From contig JOHN01000010.1 of assembly GCA_000719695.1 (NCBI GenBank), positions 62,001-126,000 of the forward strand: a stretch of DNA of 64,000 nucleotides, written 5' to 3'. Every line of letters starts with the position of its first letter. Position 1 is the stretch's first letter. A model generated the notes under the pieces. The model did no database searches. It saw nothing but the letters and a program-made list of their open reading frames with translations, and was not told the origin of the DNA. Position numbers and translations under genes: made by a program. This DNA is from Streptomyces sp. NRRL F-6131 (GTDB lineage Bacteria; Actinomycetota; Actinomycetes; Streptomycetales; Streptomycetaceae). This document shows positions 1-7,035 of this stretch, one piece after another.

Positions 1-1
1 C

Positions 2-418
2 CTGCTCTCCCGCGTGGACGCCGTCCTCAAGCCGTACGGGCTGACCTTCGCCCGCTACGAGGCGCTGGTGCTGCTCACCTTCAGCCGGACCGGGGAGCTG
101 TCGCTCTCCAAGATCGGCGAACGCCTGATGGTCCACCCGACCAGCGTCACCAACACCGTCGACCGCCTGGAGCGGGCCGGGCTGGTCGCCCGCCGCCCCA
201 ATCCGCTGGACGGCCGCGGGGTGCTCGCGACCATCACCGACCGGGGCCGCGAGGTGGTCGAGGGCGCCACCGGGGAGCTCATGGCGATGGAGTTCGGGCT
301 GGAGGAGTTCGACGACGAGCAGTGCCGCAGGGTGTTCGAGCTGCTCCGCCCGCTGCGGGTGGCGGCCGGCGACTTCACCGAGGTGCCGGACGAGGGGGCT
401 GCGCGGGACGGGGCGTGA
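2..418 (+). CDS. MarR-family transcriptional regulator (5' end outside window)
   Basis: Partial gene. The open frame runs in from the left edge, so the GTG at 14 is probably internal. The visible 139 residues form a MarR winged helix: a recognition-helix segment reading VHPTSVTNTVDRLERAGLV, then a wing RRPNPLDGRGVLATITDRG, then a C-terminal dimerisation helix. MarR proteins bind palindromic operators as dimers and usually release DNA on binding small phenolic or lipid ligands. Neither the ligand nor the target can be read here. The next gene, a small DUF3817 membrane protein, lies 77 bp downstream on the same strand and may be co-transcribed. Confidence 0.85.
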   Translation: MLSRVDAVLKPYGLTFARYEALVLLTFSRTGELSLSKIGERLMVHPTSVTNTVDRLERAGLVARRPNPLDGRGVLATITDRGREVVEGATGELMAMEFGLEEFDDEQCRRVFELLRPLRVAAGDFTEVPDEGAARDGA

Positions 419-495
419 AGGCGGCTACCCTCGTGGGAGCGGTGCGCGGATCCGGACGTACCCCCCCCGATGCTGCCGAGCGAGGCGATGTAGAG

Positions 496-837
496 ATGAA
501 GGCGACCCCCCTGCTGGGCTGGTACCGCGCCCTGGCCATTGCGACCGGTGTGGCGCTGCTGGTCTTCTGCGGTTTCATGGTCGCGAAGTACGGCTTCCAC
601 GCGGCGGAGGACGTGACCACCTATGTCGCGATGCTGCACGGCTACCTCTACATCGGGTACTTCGTGGTGACCTTCCTGCTGGGCCAGAAGCTCAAGTGGC
701 CGCTGGGCCGGATGGTCTTCTTCCTGGCCGCCGGCTGCATCCCGTTCGCCTCCTTCGTCGCCGAGCGCAAGGTGGTCGCCGAGGCCGCCGCCAAGCTGCC
801 CGCCGGTGACGCCGCCCGCCAGCCGGCCGGCGTCTGA
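496..837 (+). CDS. DUF3817 integral membrane protein
   Basis: Small membrane protein of 113 residues. It starts MKATPLLGWYRALAIATGVAL, and about three hydrophobic segments follow (near residues 10-30, 40-65 and 70-90). The pattern fits the DUF3817 (YdzA-like) family, which is common in actinomycetes and has no assigned biochemical role. ATG 496 is chosen because family members begin at this Arg/Trp-containing motif; an open frame extends upstream to 322 but is unlike the family. Only a weak purine-rich stretch precedes the ATG. The gene follows a marR gene and ends just before a strong hairpin terminator. Function unknown. Confidence 0.85.
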   Translation: MKATPLLGWYRALAIATGVALLVFCGFMVAKYGFHAAEDVTTYVAMLHGYLYIGYFVVTFLLGQKLKWPLGRMVFFLAAGCIPFASFVAERKVVAEAAAKLPAGDAARQPAGV

Positions 838-882
838 GCGGAGCCGCCGCGGGCCGGCTCCCGGCCGCGACAGTCTCGTCGA

Positions 883-914
883 GGGCGCCCTTCCCCACTC
901 GGGGGAGGGCGCCC
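883..914 (+). terminator. Intrinsic terminator after DUF3817 gene
   Basis: Inverted repeat with arms at 883-896 and 901-914 (GGGCGCCCTTCCCC against GGGGGAGGGCGCCC), a 4-nt loop and a TTTCG tail. It ends the marR-DUF3817 unit. Confidence 0.8.
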
Positions 915-958
915 TTTCGCATGCTCCCGATGCCTTCGGCCGGGTGTCCGTCGACAAG

Positions 959-995
959 TACTAGGACGTCCGAGTAAATTAGTAGGACGTCCTAA
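959..995 (+). promoter_or_regulatory. Duplicated palindromic operator upstream of icmA
   Basis: Two copies of the palindrome GGACGTCC lie at 964-971 and 985-992, exactly 21 bp apart, which is two helical turns. The second copy extends to the perfect 12-mer TAGGACGTCCTA. They sit 55-90 bp before the icmA start in the AT-richest part of the gap, where a promoter is expected. The layout suggests two repressor dimers binding the same DNA face. The regulator is unknown; the TetR gene downstream of icmA is a candidate, but its own promoter carries a different palindrome. Confidence 0.6.
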
Positions 996-1046
996 CAGCT
1001 GTGCCGCCCGCTGGTGTGGCGGCCGTACGGAGCGGAGTTCGGGGTC

Positions 1047-2732
1047 ATGGACGCCGAGGAGATCGAGCGCGGACGGCAGCGCTGGCAGCAGCGGTACGAC
1101 AGTGCCCGCAAGCGGGACGCGGACTTCACCACCCTGTCCGGGGACGAGGTCGAGCCCGTCTACGGCCCGGCCCCGGGGCAGCCCGTCGAGGGCTTCGAGC
1201 GGATCGGCTGGCCGGGCGAGTACCCGTACACCCGGGGTCTGCACGCCACCGGCTACCGCGGCCGGACGTGGACCATCCGCCAGTTCGCCGGCTTCGGCAA
1301 CGCCGAGCAGACCAACGAGCGGTACCGGATGATCCTGGACGCGGGCGGCGGCGGCCTCTCGGTCGCCTTCGACATGCCCACCCTGATGGGCTACGACTCC
1401 GACGACGCCAAGTCGCTCGGCGAGGTCGGCCACTGCGGTGTGGCGATCGACTCGGCCGCCGACATGGAGGTCCTGTTCCGCGACATCCCGCTCGGCGGGG
1501 TCACCACCTCGATGACGATCAGCGGCCCGGCCGTGCCGATCTTCTGCATGTACCTGGTGGCCGCCGAGCGGCAGGGCGTCGACCCGGCGGTGCTCAACGG
1601 CACCCTGCAGACCGACATCTTCAAGGAGTACATCGCCCAGAAGGAGTGGCTCTTCGCCCCGGAGCCGCACCTGCGCCTGATCGGCGACCTGATGGCCCAC
1701 TGCGCCGAGAACATCCCGGCGTACAAGCCGCTCTCGGTCTCCGGCTACCACATCCGCGAGGCCGGGGCGACGGCCGCGCAGGAACTGGCGTACACCCTGG
1801 CCGACGGCTTCGCCTACGTCGAGCTGGGCCTCTCCCGGGGCCTGGACGTGGACGTCTTCGCGCCCGGCCTGTCGTTCTTCTTCGACGCGCACCTCGACTT
1901 CTTCGAGGAGATCGCCAAGTTCCGCGCCGCCCGGCGGATCTGGGCCCGCTGGATGCGCGACCGGTTCGGCGCGAAGACCGACAAGGCCCAGTGGCTGCGG
2001 TTCCACACCCAGACCGCCGGCGTCTCGCTCACCGCGCAGCAGCCGTACAACAACGTGGTCCGCACCGCCGTCGAGGCGCTCTCGGCGGTGCTCGGCGGCA
2101 CCAACTCGCTGCACACCAACGCCCTGGACGAGACCCTGGCGCTGCCCTCCGAGCAGGCCGCCGAGATCGCCCTGCGCACCCAGCAGGTGCTGATGGAGGA
2201 GACCGGCGTCACCAACGTGGCCGACCCGCTGGGCGGTTCCTGGTACGTCGAGGCGCTGACCGACCGGATCGAGCAGCAGGCCGAGGAGATCTTCCGGAAG
2301 ATCCTGGACAAGGGCCGGGAGGACCACCCGATCGGTCCGATCACCTCCGGGATCCTGCGCGGGATCGAGGACGGCTGGTTCACCGGCGAGATCGCCGAGG
2401 CCGCCTTCCAGTACCAGCAGGGCGTGGAGAAGGGCGAGAAGAAGGTCGTCGGCGTCAACTGCCACCCCCGCAGCGTCACCCCCGAGCTGGAGATCCTCCG
2501 GGTCAGCCACGAGGTCGAGCGCGAGCAGGTCCGGGTGCTGGGCGCCCGCCGGGCGGCCCGGGACGAGGCGGCCGTCCGGGCCGGGCTGGACGCGATGCTG
2601 GACGCCGCGCGGTCCGGCGCGTCGATGATCCCGCCGATGCTCGACGCGGTGCGCGCCGAGGCGACCCTGGGCGAGATCTGCAACGCGCTGCGCGAGGAGT
2701 GGGGGATCTACCGGGAGACCGCCCGGTTCTGA
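1047..2732 (+). CDS. icmA: Isobutyryl-CoA mutase large (substrate-binding) subunit
   Basis: Large subunit of coenzyme-B12-dependent isobutyryl-CoA mutase, which interconverts isobutyryl-CoA and n-butyryl-CoA and so links valine breakdown to butyrate-derived metabolism. The 561-residue chain is a TIM-barrel acyl-CoA mutase without a C-terminal cobalamin domain; that part (IcmB) is a separate protein and is not in this window. With ATG 1047 as start, residue 80 is Phe (in RQFAGFG) and residue 198 is Gln (in YIAQKEW). These are the residues that, from the literature as I recall it, separate isobutyryl- from methylmalonyl-CoA mutase (Tyr and Arg there), and the numbering match supports this start over the in-frame ATG at 1014. 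A GGAG lies 10 bp upstream. The gene has its own operator region and ends at a bidirectional hairpin. Confidence 0.92.
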   Translation: MDAEEIERGRQRWQQRYDSARKRDADFTTLSGDEVEPVYGPAPGQPVEGFERIGWPGEYPYTRGLHATGYRGRTWTIRQFAGFGNAEQTNERYRMILDAGGGGLSVAFDMPTLMGYDSDDAKSLGEVGHCGVAIDSAADMEVLFRDIPLGGVTTSMTISGPAVPIFCMYLVAAERQGVDPAVLNGTLQTDIFKEYIAQKEWLFAPEPHLRLIGDLMAHCAENIPAYKPLSVSGYHIREAGATAAQELAYTLADGFAYVELGLSRGLDVDVFAPGLSFFFDAHLDFFEEIAKFRAARRIWARWMRDRFGAKTDKAQWLRFHTQTAGVSLTAQQPYNNVVRTAVEALSAVLGGTNSLHTNALDETLALPSEQAAEIALRTQQVLMEETGVTNVADPLGGSWYVEALTDRIEQQAEEIFRKILDKGREDHPIGPITSGILRGIEDGWFTGEIAEAAFQYQQGVEKGEKKVVGVNCHPRSVTPELEILRVSHEVEREQVRVLGARRAARDEAAVRAGLDAMLDAARSGASMIPPMLDAVRAEATLGEICNALREEWGIYRETARF

Positions 2733-2790
2733 CCCGTCCCGCCCCGCCCCCGGCACCGTCGCCGCGGGCGGGGCCGCCCCCGTCGCGGGG

Positions 2791-2829
2791 GAGGGCCGCC
2801 CGGCGCCGTTCGGTCGCCGGGCGGCCCTC
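2791..2829. terminator. Bidirectional terminator between icmA and tetR
   Basis: Perfect 15-bp inverted repeat, 2791-2805 against 2815-2829 (GAGGGCCGCCCGGCG arm), with a 9-nt loop between the convergent icmA and TetR genes. Confidence 0.75.
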
Positions 2830-2839
2830 CGGCGTGCGC

Positions 2840-3577
2840 TCAGCCGCCCAGCAGGCTGGGGAACGGGCCGAGCAGCAGACTGGTGAACCGGCGGGTCCAC
2901 TCCGGGGTGATCGGCTCGCCGCTGACCAGCACCCGGTGCTCGACCGTCCCGGCGATGGTGTCGAAGATGATGTCGATCTCCTCGCGGGCGACCGTCTCGT
3001 CCTCGTCCGGGGCGAGTTCGCCGCGCGCCTGGGCGGCCGCCCGGCCCTGCCGGACCAATCGTTTCTGCGGATCGACGATGGCCTCCCGGATCCGCCGCCG
3101 CAGCTGACGGTCGCGGGTGCCCTCGGCGAACAGGGCGAGCAGCGCGGCCTGGGTCTCCGGCCGCGCCAGCAGATCGGCGAACTGGGCCACCACCGCCTCG
3201 ATGTCGGCCCGCAGACTGCCCAGGTCGGGCATCACCAGCTCGTCGAAGAGACTGGCGACCGCGTCCACCACCAGTTCGTTCTTGGACGGCCAGCGGCGGT
3301 ACAGGGTGGTCTTGGCGACCCCGGCCCGGGTCGCGACGTGGCCCATGGTCAGCCCGCCCCACCCGAGTTCGGCGAGGGTCTCGCGGGTGGCGTCCAGGAT
3401 GGCGCGGTCGGCGGCGGCACTGCGCGGGCGACCCTTGGCCCGGGTGGCGACCGCCTCCGGGCCCTCCGCGGGCCGGGCGGCGGACGGGACGGCGGACGGG
3501 GCCTGCGGGGCGTCCTGGGAGTCCTCGGCCGGGCGGACCTCGTGCTCCGGGCACGCGGGGGGCTGGGGGGCCGGCAC
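2840..3577 (-). CDS. TetR/AcrR-family transcriptional repressor
   Basis: 245-residue TetR-family regulator. The first ~48 residues are a disordered Pro/Ala/Glu stretch. The helix-turn-helix follows (residues ~50-100), with AILDATRETLAELGWGGLTM and the recognition region VATRAGVAKTTLYRRWPSKN. The rest is a helical ligand-binding and dimer domain of the TetR_C type. Inducer and regulon are unknown. It is convergent with icmA. A perfect palindrome with a half-copy just upstream of its start suggests autoregulation. A shorter product starting nearer the HTH is possible but no better start with a ribosome site is visible. Confidence 0.88.
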   Translation of the reverse strand: MPAPQPPACPEHEVRPAEDSQDAPQAPSAVPSAARPAEGPEAVATRAKGRPRSAAADRAILDATRETLAELGWGGLTMGHVATRAGVAKTTLYRRWPSKNELVVDAVASLFDELVMPDLGSLRADIEAVVAQFADLLARPETQAALLALFAEGTRDRQLRRRIREAIVDPQKRLVRQGRAAAQARGELAPDEDETVAREEIDIIFDTIAGTVEHRVLVSGEPITPEWTRRFTSLLLGPFPSLLGG

Positions 3578-3592
3578 CGGGCCTCCTTGCGA

Positions 3593-3626
3593 TTTACCGG
3601 TAAGTAACTTGGGTGGGACCGGTAAC
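3593..3626 (-). promoter_or_regulatory. Probable autoregulatory operator of the TetR gene
   Basis: Perfect palindrome TTACCGGTAA at 3594-3603, with the octamer ACCGGTAA repeated directly at 3618-3625 (22-bp pitch). It lies 17-50 bp upstream of the TetR start codon, the usual position for a self-repression site. Confidence 0.6.
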
Positions 3627-3734
3627 GGTAGCGACTCCTCCGCACCCAGGTCAGCGGGGCCGCCCGGGAAAGTGGCTCAGCTCACGTCCGGCGCGGGGCG
3701 GTAGGGGTTGCGGCGGGTGCCCTCGGTCCAGTTA

Positions 3735-3751
3735 CGCTACGACTCGTAGCG
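3735..3751. promoter_or_regulatory. 17-bp perfect palindrome in the tetR / thioredoxin intergenic region
   Basis: CGCTACGA-C-TCGTAGCG, two 8-bp arms around one base. It lies in the 365-bp gap between the divergent TetR gene and the thioredoxin-TPR gene, 190 bp upstream of the latter. It resembles a dimeric repressor site and differs from the TTACCGGTAA site nearby. Nothing else is obvious in the gap apart from the TetR operator. Confidence 0.5.
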
Positions 3752-3942
3752 AAAGCGACGACCAGGCGCCGCGTCCCCGTGGGACGGGAGCGGCGCGGGC
3801 GCGGATGGGGATCCGCGCCGAACGGTTCAGGCTACTTCGGGGGTGGGTCCGCCACTCCGGGAACCGTGACCGCGCAGCCCGCGCGGGGCGTTTTCCGGGA
3901 GGTTGGTGCCCACCGGCGGCGCGGGCGGGGGAGGATGGTGCC

Positions 3943-4944
3943 ATGCAGCCACGGAATTCTCGTCTCAACAGTGCCGCCCTGCGTGGCGCGGTCGACCTCG
4001 CCGCAGTGAAGGCAGCCGGCGAGGCTGCCCAGAAGGCCGAGCTGGCCAGGGCCGAGCGGGCCCGCCAGACGGCCGCCGCCGAGGAGGCCGGGGTCGCCCC
4101 GGCCGGGGCCGGTTACCCGCTCGTCATCGACGTCACCGAGGACACCTTCGAGACCGAGGTCGTCCAGCGGTCCACCGAGGTGCCGGTGGTCGTCGACTTC
4201 TGGGCCGAGTGGTGCGGGCCCTGCAAGCAGCTCAGCCCGATCCTGGAGCGCCTGGCCGAGGAGTACGCCGGCCGGATCGTCCTCGCCAAGATCGACGTGG
4301 ACGCCAACCAGCTGATCGCCCAGCAGTTCGGCATCCAGGGCATCCCGGCCGTGATGGCCGTGGTGGCCGGCCAGTTGGTGCCGCTGTTCCAGGGCGCCGA
4401 GAACGAGGCCAACGTCCGCAAGGTGCTGGACCAGCTGATCCTGGTCGCCGAGCAGCGCTTCGGCATCGTCGGTGGTGCCGGCGGCGGGGTGCCGGCCGAA
4501 GGCGTCGAGGCCGAGGGCCCGCGCCGGCCGGAGGACCCGGCCCTGTCCGCGGCCCACGACGCGCTGGACCGGGGCGACCTCGCCGGCGCCGTCCAGGCCT
4601 ACCGGAACGTGCTGGTCGAGCAGCCGGGCAACACCGAGGCCAGGATCGGCCTGGCCCAGGCGCAGCTGCTGCACCGGGTCGAGGGGCTGGACCTGCAGGC
4701 GGTCCGGGCGGCCGCCGCGGCCGACCCGAAGGACGTCGAGGCCCAGCTGCGGGCGGCCGACCTGGACCTGGTCGGCGGGCACGTCGAGGACGCCTTCGGC
4801 CGGCTGGTCGTCACGGTCGGCAAGACCTTCGGCGAGGACCGGGACGCCGTCCGGCTCCGGCTGCTGGAGCTCTTCGAGGTGATCGGCACGGAGGACCCGC
4901 GGGTCACCGCGGCGCGCCAGGCGCTGGCCCGGGTGCTCTTCTGA
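3943..4944 (+). CDS. Thioredoxin-domain / TPR co-chaperone (CnoX/YbbN-like)
   Basis: 333-residue protein in two parts: a thioredoxin fold (residues ~60-170) with the redox site WCGPC at Cys91-Cys94 and the cis-Pro loop GIQGIPAV, then a C-terminal TPR-like helical domain (residues ~190-333) with the repeat SAAHDALDRGDLAGAVQAYR. This is the arrangement of YbbN/CnoX, a cytoplasmic holdase or foldase that protects proteins during oxidative stress. Unlike E. coli YbbN, which has lost the full redox pair, both cysteines are present, so it may act as a disulfide reductase. ATG 3943 follows GGGGGAGG at a good distance. It is monocistronic. Confidence 0.9.
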   Translation: MQPRNSRLNSAALRGAVDLAAVKAAGEAAQKAELARAERARQTAAAEEAGVAPAGAGYPLVIDVTEDTFETEVVQRSTEVPVVVDFWAEWCGPCKQLSPILERLAEEYAGRIVLAKIDVDANQLIAQQFGIQGIPAVMAVVAGQLVPLFQGAENEANVRKVLDQLILVAEQRFGIVGGAGGGVPAEGVEAEGPRRPEDPALSAAHDALDRGDLAGAVQAYRNVLVEQPGNTEARIGLAQAQLLHRVEGLDLQAVRAAAAADPKDVEAQLRAADLDLVGGHVEDAFGRLVVTVGKTFGEDRDAVRLRLLELFEVIGTEDPRVTAARQALARVLF

Positions 4945-5130
4945 GTCGGTCGTCCCGCCGAGTCGGCCGTCCCGCGCCGGTCGTCCCGCGCCGGTCGTCC
5001 GAACGGGCCGCCCAGGACGGGCCGTTCGGAGCGGGCCTTCCGCGTCCGGCCGGTGACACGGCGGATGACCTGCGGTGCCGCCTGGTGATTTGCCGACAAT
5101 ACGGTCATCGCCTCTGAGGTTTACCAAATC

Positions 5131-5174
5131 TTGACAACGCCCGTGGACGGTCACGACATGTGACCGTCCACGGG
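5131..5174 (+). promoter_or_regulatory. TTGACA promoter element merged with a long inverted repeat
   Basis: A 15-bp perfect inverted repeat (5140-5154 against 5160-5174, CCCGTGGACGGTCAC arm, 5-nt loop) begins 3 bp after a consensus TTGACA at 5131-5136. A weak -10 would fall in the loop. It may be an operator over a promoter or a plain terminator for the preceding gene, although no T-tract follows. The 700-bp gap 4945-5641 otherwise holds tandem GTCGTCCCGCG-like repeats near 4950-5010 and no convincing gene. Confidence 0.45.
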
Positions 5175-5277
5175 TGTTTCGCTGATGTTTCCGAGGGATT
5201 TCGCCCTCACCAATCCTCCATTTCGTGACGCTGCGTGTCCGGGGGGCCGATTCCATGATCGTTTCGGCTCGTATGGG

Positions 5278-5293
5278 ATTACCCGTCAGTAAT
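5278..5293 (+). promoter_or_regulatory. Palindrome ATTAC-N6-GTAAT upstream of DUF6230 gene
   Basis: Inverted repeat ATTAC CCGTCA GTAAT in a locally AT-rich spot, about 350 bp before the DUF6230 gene. TTAC-N6-GTAA is a common half-site layout for actinobacterial TetR-type lipid regulators. Regulator and target are inferred only. Confidence 0.4.
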
Positions 5294-5641
5294 GCGACCT
5301 CTTGTGCTTCGCCCGGGATTCGAGCAGCATCGGCACGCCCGGTCCCCACGCTTCGACCTCCGCCGGCAGCCGGTCGGCAGGCCCGAGACGGGGATCCCCA
5401 CCGGGCTGCCGACGGCTCCGCCGCCGGCGAGAAGGCAGGGGGGTATCCGCTCCCACGGCGGTTCCTGTCCTTCGTAAGGCCGCGCTGCCCGCGCGGTCAC
5501 TGGTTGTCGCTCGGGGGGATCGCCCGTGTTGCCACGGCGCTCTCCGCTACCGAGGACGTAGCTCTCTCCCATCCCAGGCCCCCACCGGTGCGGGACGCGC
5601 CACCGGGGAGCCGGAGATGTACGTCCAGAAGGAGGACACGC

Positions 5642-6307
5642 ATGTCCCAGACCCACGGCAAGACCCGCTGGAAGCGCTTCGCCCTGGTGATGGTCCCGAG
5701 CATCGCGGCCACCGCGATGGTCGGTGTCTCGATCGCCAACAGTGCGCTCGCGGCGTCGTTCAGCGTCTCCGGCCAGCAGTTCAAGGTGAAGACCACGTAC
5801 CTGAAGGGCGACAACTTCGCCCAGTTCGGCGCGGTCGACATCGAGGCCAACGGCACGCCGCACCCGGTCGCCGTCTCGGCCTTCGACAACGCCGAGATCC
5901 ACAACCTCTGCCAGTCGGTGGTGACCGACCTGTCGAAGCTCGGCCTCGGCAAGATCACCCTGCAGCTGAACGCCGGCAACGACGAGAAGAAGCCGGTCAC
6001 CGCGCACAACCTGCTGATCGACCTGGAGCAGCTGGACGCCGACGCGACGTTCACCGACATCAACATCGGCCAGGACGCCTCCACCCTCACCGGTTCGGCG
6101 ACCCAGGGCTGGAAGGGTCACCCGGCGCTGAAGGAGGCCGGCGCGAAGCTCCCGAGCGGCTCCGTGGGCTTCGCCCAGGCGGCCAAGCAGGCCGTGCTGA
6201 CCGACGTCAAGCAGACCGCGCGCGCCACCTCGGCCGGCACCTTCGTGCTCAACGGCCTGAGCCTGAAGCTCAAGAGCGGCGACGGCGCGGGCAACGAGTG
6301 CTTCTGA
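5642..6307 (+). CDS. DUF6230 family secreted/envelope protein
   Basis: 221-residue exported protein of the DUF6230 family, sometimes annotated as cholesterol esterase without good support. The N-terminus has a basic stretch, a hydrophobic core (FALVMVPSIAATAMVGVSIA) and a likely cleavage after NSALAA. The mature part is a beta-rich domain with DLEQLDADATFTDINIGQDA and a C-terminal Cys (NECF); a second Cys is in HNLCQSV. ATG 5642 follows AGAAGGAGG at ideal spacing. The following DUF6114 and Pro/Ala-rich genes form a recurrent trio with it in streptomycetes. The function of the trio is not known to me. Confidence 0.85.
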   Translation: MSQTHGKTRWKRFALVMVPSIAATAMVGVSIANSALAASFSVSGQQFKVKTTYLKGDNFAQFGAVDIEANGTPHPVAVSAFDNAEIHNLCQSVVTDLSKLGLGKITLQLNAGNDEKKPVTAHNLLIDLEQLDADATFTDINIGQDASTLTGSATQGWKGHPALKEAGAKLPSGSVGFAQAAKQAVLTDVKQTARATSAGTFVLNGLSLKLKSGDGAGNECF

Positions 6308-6359
6308 TCCCGGCCTGACGGCGCGCCCACCCGCGCGCCCGACCGACGGGTTCTCACGC

Positions 6360-6393
6360 GGGCCGGGGGGCGGCGTTCGCCGCCCCCCGGCCC
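6360..6393 (+). terminator. Strong hairpin between DUF6230 and DUF6114 genes
   Basis: Perfect 15-bp stem, 6360-6374 against 6379-6393, with a GTTC tetraloop, followed 10 nt later by a TTTTT run. It probably attenuates read-through into the next gene rather than ending the cluster. Confidence 0.75.
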
Positions 6394-6438
6394 GACATCA
6401 CAGTTTTTCGCCTCGTAGAGACATCGAGGAGCTGCACC

Positions 6439-7035
6439 ATGTCCAGCGCAACGGCCGAGGCTCGGCCCGAACACCGGAACCTGGTCGGGTCGTTCTGGCG
6501 GGGCTTCCGCGATTTCCGCCGCACCAGGCCCTTCTGGGGCGGCCTGCTGGCCATGATCGCCGGCGTCCCGATCCTGTACTTCCCCTACGCCCACCTGTCG
6601 TTGGGCGGTGTGACCATCGCCATGTCGACCACGGCCGGCGCCGGCTCGCTGATCATCGGCGTGCTACTGATCATCCTCGGGCTCACCGCCTGGTTCCAGC
6701 CCGCCGTGCGGATCTTCGCCGGTGTCGCCACCACGCTGCTGACCCTGGTCTCGATCCCGGTCTCCAACCTCGCCGGCTTCGGTCTGGCCCTGCTGCCGGG
6801 ACTCATCGGCGGCGGCCTGATGATGGCCTGGGCCAAGCTGCCCGAGCCGGCGACCGCCGGGGTCGAGGAGGCGACGGCGGAGTCCGTCGCCGCCGAGGAA
6901 CCGGCCGCCGCGGGCGACGCCGTGCTCGCCTCCGAGGTCGCCGCCGACCCGGCGCAGGACCGGCCGGCGCCCCCGGCCGCCACCGGCGGGACCGTTCCGG
7001 CACAGCAGGCCGCAGAGCCCAAGGAGGTCCGGTGA
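6439..7035 (+). CDS. DUF6114 family membrane protein
   Basis: 198-residue inner-membrane protein of the DUF6114 family. A cytoplasmic N-terminus (FWRGFRDFRRTRPFWGG) precedes about four hydrophobic segments between residues ~33 and 135. An acidic Ala/Glu/Pro-rich tail follows (EEATAESVAAEEPAAAGDA). It lies 131 bp after the DUF6230 gene and overlaps the next gene by 4 bp (GTGA), so translation of the pair is coupled. A role in anchoring or exporting its two secreted neighbours is a guess from position only. Confidence 0.85.
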   Translation: MSSATAEARPEHRNLVGSFWRGFRDFRRTRPFWGGLLAMIAGVPILYFPYAHLSLGGVTIAMSTTAGAGSLIIGVLLIILGLTAWFQPAVRIFAGVATTLLTLVSIPVSNLAGFGLALLPGLIGGGLMMAWAKLPEPATAGVEEATAESVAAEEPAAAGDAVLASEVAADPAQDRPAPPAATGGTVPAQQAAEPKEVR

